The translations under genes and the position numbers were made by a program. A DNA stretch of 64,000 nt from Candidatus Saccharimonadota bacterium. GTDB taxonomy: Bacteria; Patescibacteriota; Saccharimonadia; Saccharimonadales; Saccharimonadaceae. Shown piece after piece: positions 59,378-64,000 of this stretch; the stretch's first letter is position 1; every line of letters begins with the position of its first letter. The DNA is taken from positions 102,881-166,880 of the forward strand of contig JAUMVA010000001.1 in NCBI GenBank assembly GCA_030530425.1, in the 5' to 3' direction. Under the pieces are notes generated by a model. It was given only the letters and a program-made list of their open reading frames with translations, was not told the origin of the DNA and ran no database searches.

Positions 59378-61130
59378 TCATCAATCTCAGATTTTAGAGA
59401 TCCTCATCACCGAAGGTCTAGTCCAGAAAATTAAATTGGACTCGTTTATTGCGCAAGCTGAGGCTAAGAATCAGCCGATTTTAAATGAGCTAATTGACAG
59501 TCGGTTGGTTGATATTGAGACAATTACACATATTGAAGCGACCCTTCTCGGCGTTCCATATGCTGATTTGAGTGATTTTACGGTTGAACCAGAGATTTTA
59601 AGTATGGTTCCTAATAACATTGCTGAACGCACAATGACGGTGCCGCTGAGTCTATCTCACGGTCGCTTATCAGTTGCGATGATTGATGCTACCAATATTC
59701 AAGCAATTGATTATTTAACTAGTTTAGTCAAAAAACCAGTTAAAGTTTTTATGGCTTCAGAGGCTGGTATTCGTCATATTTTAGAACAATATGGCACCGA
59801 TTTCTCGTCAGTTAATAAGGCTGCGGCTGTATCTGAGGCTGAAAATAAAATTGCAATTGAAGAAACTGATGAGATAAAAACAATAGTTCAGGATTCGCCA
59901 ATTAGTAAAGCATTAAATACAATTCTTGAATATGCTGTTAAAACCAAGGCTAGCGATATTCATATTGAGCCACTTGAAGATTCGTTAAAAATTCGTTGTC
60001 GAGTTGATGGTATGCTGCGTGAAATCATGCAATTACCAAAAACAATCGAACCAGCGTTAATTTCGCGTATTAAGATTTTATCTGATTTAAAAATTGATGA
60101 ACATCGCATTCCACAAGATGGACAATTTGCTGTTAAAGTTATGGATAAAGAAGTCGACTTGCGTATCGCGATTTCACCAGTTGTTTGGGGTGAGCAGGTG
60201 GTTATTCGTTTGCTTGATAAAACTGGCACGACGTTGAAACTTGAAGATATGGGCTATGCTGGTCGCTCATTGCGTTTAATTCGGAAGGGCATTGCTCAAC
60301 CGAATGGAATGGTTCTGACATCTGGTCCAACTGGTTCGGGTAAGTCAACCAGTTTGTATGCCTTGATCCAGGAAATTAAAGATGAAACAATTAACATTGT
60401 TACGCTTGAAGATCCAGTTGAATATAAAATGGCTGGTATTAACCAGATTCAAGTTAATGCTGATGTTGGTTTGACTTTTGCTAGCGGTCTGCGCTCGATT
60501 TTACGTCAAGATCCTGATGTGGTAATGGTTGGTGAGATTCGTGATTCCGAGACGGCTCGGTTAGCGGTCCAAGCAGCATTAACCGGACATCTAGTGTTTT
60601 CGACTCTGCATACTAACTCAGCCGCTGGTGTTCTGCCGCGTCTACTGGATATGGGAATTGAGCCATATTTAATTGCCTCAACGGTTAATACGGTTATTGG
60701 TCAGCGATTAGTGCGTCGTATTTCAAAAGAAGGTCGTTCGACCTACCAATCAAATCCAGTTGAAACACAGGCAATTCATGAATCTTTGAATAATATTTTG
60801 CCAAAAACACGTGAAGAAGTGGCAAAGATCTCAGAGGATTTGGGTTATGGTCATTTGCCATTAGCAAACCAAGAATCGTATACATTAACCAAAGCTGAAT
60901 CAACAAAACAATCACCAGGTGGTTATAAAGGCCGTGCTGGTTTGTATGAGGTGATGGATATTACTGAAGAGGTTCAGAATTTAATCGTAAAACGAGCAAC
61001 GAGTACGGAGATCAATAAATTAGCAATTAGCCAGGGGATGGTGACGATGCGTCAAGATGGCTATTTGAAAGCTTTGAGCGGCATCACAAGCATCGATGAG
61101 GTGAATCGTGTGGCATCAGACATGGTATAA
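59358..61130 (+). CDS. pilB: Type IV pilus extension ATPase PilB
   Basis: 590 residues from ATG 59358; an ATG at 59322 would overlap the previous gene by 56 nt and lacks a site. N-terminal MshEN/T2SSE-N domain (1-150), then the GspE ATPase: SDIHIEPLEDSLKIRCRVDG (about 200-219), Walker A TSGPTGSGKSTSLYAL (about 318-333), Asp box, Walker B DVVMVGEIRDSETARLA (about 382-398) and the His box TGHLVFSTLHTNSA. The usual four-Cys zinc motif is missing: RLVRRISKEG stands for RLCxxCK, and SPGGYKGRAGLYEV for GCxxCxxxGYKGR. It powers pilus extension. pilT follows after 11 nt. Confidence 0.94.
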   Translation: MAILTNDHQSQILEILITEGLVQKIKLDSFIAQAEAKNQPILNELIDSRLVDIETITHIEATLLGVPYADLSDFTVEPEILSMVPNNIAERTMTVPLSLSHGRLSVAMIDATNIQAIDYLTSLVKKPVKVFMASEAGIRHILEQYGTDFSSVNKAAAVSEAENKIAIEETDEIKTIVQDSPISKALNTILEYAVKTKASDIHIEPLEDSLKIRCRVDGMLREIMQLPKTIEPALISRIKILSDLKIDEHRIPQDGQFAVKVMDKEVDLRIAISPVVWGEQVVIRLLDKTGTTLKLEDMGYAGRSLRLIRKGIAQPNGMVLTSGPTGSGKSTSLYALIQEIKDETINIVTLEDPVEYKMAGINQIQVNADVGLTFASGLRSILRQDPDVVMVGEIRDSETARLAVQAALTGHLVFSTLHTNSAAGVLPRLLDMGIEPYLIASTVNTVIGQRLVRRISKEGRSTYQSNPVETQAIHESLNNILPKTREEVAKISEDLGYGHLPLANQESYTLTKAESTKQSPGGYKGRAGLYEVMDITEEVQNLIVKRATSTEINKLAISQGMVTMRQDGYLKALSGITSIDEVNRVASDMV

Positions 61131-61141
61131 AAGGAGAAAAA

Positions 61142-62206
61142 ATGAACGAATTAAAAATTGAATATTTACTAGAAGAAGTAGTCCGTAAGAAAGCTTCAGA
61201 TTTGCATTTGCAGGTTGGTTTGCAACCGATGCTGCGCATTGACGGCTCGTTAGTTCCGGTAAACCAAACACCGATTCTTGATGAAAAAATGGTTGAAACT
61301 TTGGTAATGAGCATTTTAGATGAGGAACAGCAACAGATCCTTTTGAAAGATAAAGAATTTGATTTTTCGTTTGCTTTTGGCAATCTGGCTCGTTTTCGTG
61401 CCAATGCTTTTCATGAACGTGGTAATTTAGCAATCGCTTTGCGCTCGATTCCAAATGTTGTTCAAACAGTTGATGAGCTTGGTTTACCTAAAGTAATTTC
61501 ATCTTTTGCCGATTATCCACGTGGATTAGTGCTAGTGACTGGTCCAACTGGTTCTGGTAAATCAACTACTTTGGCGGCTTTAATTGATAAGATCAATTCT
61601 GAGAAGTCACAGCATATTATTACAATTGAGGATCCGATTGAGTTTACTCATCAGTCAAAACGTTCAGTTATTGTTCAGCGCGAAGTTCATTATGATACTT
61701 ACTCATTTTCGGCGGCGTTACGTTCAGCGCTGCGTCAAGATCCTGATGTGGTGTTGATCGGTGAAATGCGTGATCTCGAAACTATTGCAGCAGCTATCAC
61801 GATTGCTGAAACAGGGCACTTGGTATTTGCAACTCTGCACACCAACTCGGCAGCGCAATCGGTTGACCGTATGATTGACGTCTTTCCTCCGCATCAACAA
61901 CCGCAGATTCGCTCGCAGTTAGCGAATATTTTGCAAGGCATTTGTTGTCAACGATTAGTACCAGCCATCGGTGGTGGTCGTGTGGTTGCAACTGAAGTTC
62001 TAGTAGCAAATCCGGCGGTTCGTAATATTATTCGCGAGGGTAAGGCTCACCAGTTGGATGCTGTAATTCAGACTGGTTCCGATCAGGGTATGCAGACTAT
62101 GGATCGTACGCTGGTTAAATTAGTTCAAACTGGTGTTGTAACTTATGATGAAGCACGTAATTATGCAGTTGATCTAACAGAGTTTAATCGTTTAGCAAGG
62201 GGATAA
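61142..62206 (+). CDS. pilT: Type IV pilus retraction ATPase PilT
   Basis: 354 residues, usual length. Small N-terminal PAS-like domain (ASDLHLQVGLQPMLRIDG, about 19-36), Walker A LVTGPTGSGKSTTLAAL (about 133-149), Asp box IEDPIEF, Walker B DVVLIGEMRDLETI (about 203-216) and His box TGHLVFATLHTNSAAQSVDR. It drives pilus retraction, needed for twitching and DNA uptake. A ready AAAAGGAGAAAA precedes the ATG. The C-terminal AIRNLIRE-type retraction motif is not clearly visible. Confidence 0.94.
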   Translation: MNELKIEYLLEEVVRKKASDLHLQVGLQPMLRIDGSLVPVNQTPILDEKMVETLVMSILDEEQQQILLKDKEFDFSFAFGNLARFRANAFHERGNLAIALRSIPNVVQTVDELGLPKVISSFADYPRGLVLVTGPTGSGKSTTLAALIDKINSEKSQHIITIEDPIEFTHQSKRSVIVQREVHYDTYSFSAALRSALRQDPDVVLIGEMRDLETIAAAITIAETGHLVFATLHTNSAAQSVDRMIDVFPPHQQPQIRSQLANILQGICCQRLVPAIGGGRVVATEVLVANPAVRNIIREGKAHQLDAVIQTGSDQGMQTMDRTLVKLVQTGVVTYDEARNYAVDLTEFNRLARG

Positions 62207-62207
62207 A

Positions 62208-63413
62208 ATGCGAACATTTAATTATCAAGCACGAGATAATCGCACTAATAAAATTGTTAAATCAACAGTAAAAGCTGAGACCGAGATAGCTGCTGGTAAA
62301 CTGTTGTTAGATCAAAATCTAATCCCATTGCAAATTACTGAGGCGAGTGATGATGGTTTTTTCTCACGCAGTTTAAATCGTATTACTTTGAAGGATAAAG
62401 TTGTCTTTTCGCGTCAATTATCGACTTTGATTGGCGCTGGGTTGCCTCTGACTCAAGCTTTACGTACAGTTGAAGAGCAAACTGAAAATAAAGCTTTTCG
62501 TACGGTTATTACTGATATTGTAACTTCAGTTGAAGGTGGCAAAACGTTAGCTGAATCTTTTGCTCAACATCCAGAAGTGTTTGATAAGCTTTACCTGGCC
62601 TTAATTAACGCTGGAGAAATTTCAGGAACTTTAGATAATAGTTTGAAACGAATCGCTCTTCAACAGGAAAAAGATGCAGCAATGATGAGCAAAATAAAAG
62701 GAGCAATGACTTATCCATCAATTGTGTTAGTAGTGATTATTTTAGTGATGACTTTTTTGCTATTGCAAGTGGTACCTCAGGTGGATAAATTATATCGTGA
62801 TATGAAGAAAAATCTGCCATTCGTTACTCAGGTTATGGTCGGTTTGACGAATTTTATTATTCATTATTGGTGGTTGGTGCTAATAGCTGCTGGGGTTGGA
62901 ATATTTTTCCTGGTACGATATTTTCGCACCGAATCGGGCGGAAAAATGCTTGACTCATTAAAATTGAATGTGCCGGTTTTTAAGCACATGTTTAGAAAAT
63001 TATATATGGCTCGTTTTATGCGAACAGGGGGTATGCTATTAGAAACGGGTGTGTCAATGTTAGATACACTTGATATTGCAGCCGAAGCCGTAAACAATAC
63101 TTTGGTAGCAAAGAGTATTCGTCAGGCGGCTGAAAAGGTTCAAGGAGGTAAGGCCTTATCTGCTTCACTTAAGGATCGTGATTATATTCTACCACTAGTT
63201 CATCAGATGATTAGCATAGGTGAGCAATCGGGTAAAATTTCCGAGATGATGGACAAGACAGCGCAGGTTTATGAAGATGAGCTTGACGAGGAAATAAAAG
63301 CTATATCAACTGCCATAGAGCCAATATTGATGGTAACATTAGCTGTGGTCGCCGGTGTGATGGTGGCGGCGATTCTTTTACCAATTTATAGTTTAGTAAA
63401 CGACATCCATTAA
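62208..63413 (+). CDS. pilC: Type IV pilus inner-membrane platform protein PilC
   Basis: 401 residues, usual length. Starts FNYQARDNRTNKIVKSTVKA; two T2SSF domains (about 65-190 and 265-390), each with the FxRQLSTLIGAGLPL / FMRTGGMLLETGVSML pattern and the GGKTLAESF / GGKALSASL repeats. Membrane helices at about 168-190 (IVLVVIILVMTFLLLQVVP), 220-240 and 372-395. It transmits rotation from PilB/PilT to the growing pilus. AAGGGG precedes the ATG. The prepilin gene follows after 68 nt. Confidence 0.95.
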   Translation: MRTFNYQARDNRTNKIVKSTVKAETEIAAGKLLLDQNLIPLQITEASDDGFFSRSLNRITLKDKVVFSRQLSTLIGAGLPLTQALRTVEEQTENKAFRTVITDIVTSVEGGKTLAESFAQHPEVFDKLYLALINAGEISGTLDNSLKRIALQQEKDAAMMSKIKGAMTYPSIVLVVIILVMTFLLLQVVPQVDKLYRDMKKNLPFVTQVMVGLTNFIIHYWWLVLIAAGVGIFFLVRYFRTESGGKMLDSLKLNVPVFKHMFRKLYMARFMRTGGMLLETGVSMLDTLDIAAEAVNNTLVAKSIRQAAEKVQGGKALSASLKDRDYILPLVHQMISIGEQSGKISEMMDKTAQVYEDELDEEIKAISTAIEPILMVTLAVVAGVMVAAILLPIYSLVNDIH

Positions 63414-63450
63414 AATTCTACTAGACAAAAATAACCATAAGTGATAATCT

Positions 63451-63456
63451 TATAAT
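63451..63456 (+). promoter_or_regulatory. Possible -10 before the prepilin gene
   Basis: TATAAT with no good -35, about 26 nt before ATG 63482. An internal promoter would let the abundant pilin be made in excess of the machine. Confidence 0.4.
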
Positions 63457-63481
63457 ATATAATTCTATAAAAGGAGAAGTA

Positions 63482-64000
63482 ATGACGAAAAATAATAAAA
63501 AAGGCTTTACAATCATTGAGGTGGTCTTAGTCTTGGCGATAGCTGGTTTGATTTTCTTAATGGTGTTCTTGGCATTACCAGCTTTGCAGCGAAGTCAGCG
63601 CGATACGCAGCGCCGTACTAACTTGTCGCGTATGCAAGCAGCTTTGACTCAATATAAAACAGCTCATCGTGGTAAACTTCCAAAAGATCAAACAGAACTG
63701 ACTAGTTTTTTGAATAGTTATCTAATAGGCAATGGCGATGAATTTATTGATCCATCAGGTATGCGCGATCATCAAACAACAATAGCTGTTAACACAGCTG
63801 GCAAACCAGTTGATGCCTATGTATTGACTCACAAACAAGAAAACGGTTCATTGGGTAATGATTTTAAAGCATTACAAAATGAGATTTTCTATACTGTTGG
63901 TTCTAAATGTAACGAAGGCGGCGAGACTTTAACTGGCGGTCAAGGTAATCGTGTCTATTCGATTCGTATTAAACTCGAAAATGCTGGCTGGCACTGCTTA
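63482..64000 (+). CDS. Type IV prepilin (cut by window end)
   Basis: 173 codons are seen, with no stop before the window end. A short basic leader MTKNNKKG is followed by FTIIEVVLVLAIAGLIFLMV: prepilin peptidase would cut after Gly8, leaving N-terminal Phe and Glu5 of the mature protein, the defining features. The helix continues to about residue 60 (RDTQRRTNLSRMQAALTQYK), then a globular head begins, with Cys in SKCNEGGE and near the cut end (GWHC). AAAAGGAG precedes the ATG. Whether it is the major pilin or a minor one cannot be told. Confidence 0.92.
   Translation, partial: MTKNNKKGFTIIEVVLVLAIAGLIFLMVFLALPALQRSQRDTQRRTNLSRMQAALTQYKTAHRGKLPKDQTELTSFLNSYLIGNGDEFIDPSGMRDHQTTIAVNTAGKPVDAYVLTHKQENGSLGNDFKALQNEIFYTVGSKCNEGGETLTGGQGNRVYSIRIKLENAGWHCL

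Noticed and set aside
1..64000. Recoded UGA (Gly or Trp), as in some CPR lineages
   Set aside because: Conserved genes such as polA and the pilO-like gene end at TGA at the expected place, and none contains an in-frame TGA.

Overview
The window is an AT-rich, gene-dense chromosome segment from a small-genome bacterium that uses the standard code (many genes, such as polA and the pilO-like gene, end in TGA). The gene set points to the Patescibacteria/CPR, most likely Candidatus Saccharibacteria (TM7). Supporting traits are a DnaG primase that has lost all four zinc ligands, a MurL-like/MurD pair, a compact type IV pilus operon with a zinc-less PilB, an Arg32-type EF-P, very large surface proteins of no known family, and little biosynthesis apart from formate-tetrahydrofolate ligase and anaerobic ribonucleotide reductase. 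The phylum is an inference from these traits, not from a marker-gene tree. No insertion sequence, prophage or CRISPR array is visible.

Layout. 1-7.6 kb: the end of valS, rlmH and a HIT protein (minus), tRNA-Ser, an orphan gene, fhs, a phosphoribosyltransferase-like gene, tRNA-Arg(GCG) and small orphan genes. 7.7-20 kb: information processing: argS-orn-MmcQ-like, dnaG-rpoD, polA, a membrane-protein/mutM/holA operon and rpsT. 20-31.5 kb: a degenerate DHH-like protein with a proline-rich tail, truB, then three consecutive genes for envelope proteins (a one-TM protein, a 1085-residue secreted protein and a 1143-residue membrane protein ending in an M15 peptidase domain), followed by an orphan lipoprotein on the other strand. 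31.6-39.2 kb: murL-like and murD, then a small acidic protein and a 1485-residue membrane/coiled-coil protein ending in a GT-A glycosyltransferase-like domain. 39.2-47.7 kb: rpsO, a membrane-anchored orphan, pnp, nrdDG and a FemX-like peptidyltransferase. 47.8-56.3 kb: ftsK, rpsF-ssb-rpsR-efp, an ABC exporter with tlyA, a DUF84-like NTPase and ychF. 56.4-64 kb: pilM-pilN-pilO-(small gene)-pilB-pilT-pilC-prepilin, cut by the window end.

How it fits together. The cell-wall genes (murL/murD, femX-like, the M15 peptidase and the glycosyltransferase-like giant), the type IV pilus motor and the large secreted proteins suit a cell that attaches to and works on a bacterial surface. That is consistent with the known epibiotic life of Saccharibacteria but is not shown by the sequence.

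Regulation is unusually legible. Many promoters are near-consensus (TTGACx-17-TATAAT). At least eight genes have the -10 box only 6-8 nt before the start codon, which implies leaderless mRNAs. A separate set of lone orphan genes has long leaders and near-perfect Shine-Dalgarno sequences. Two unlinked genes share almost the same promoter and leader. Intrinsic terminators, mostly short hairpins in A/T context, separate most units. No stretch longer than 300 bases lacks a gene.
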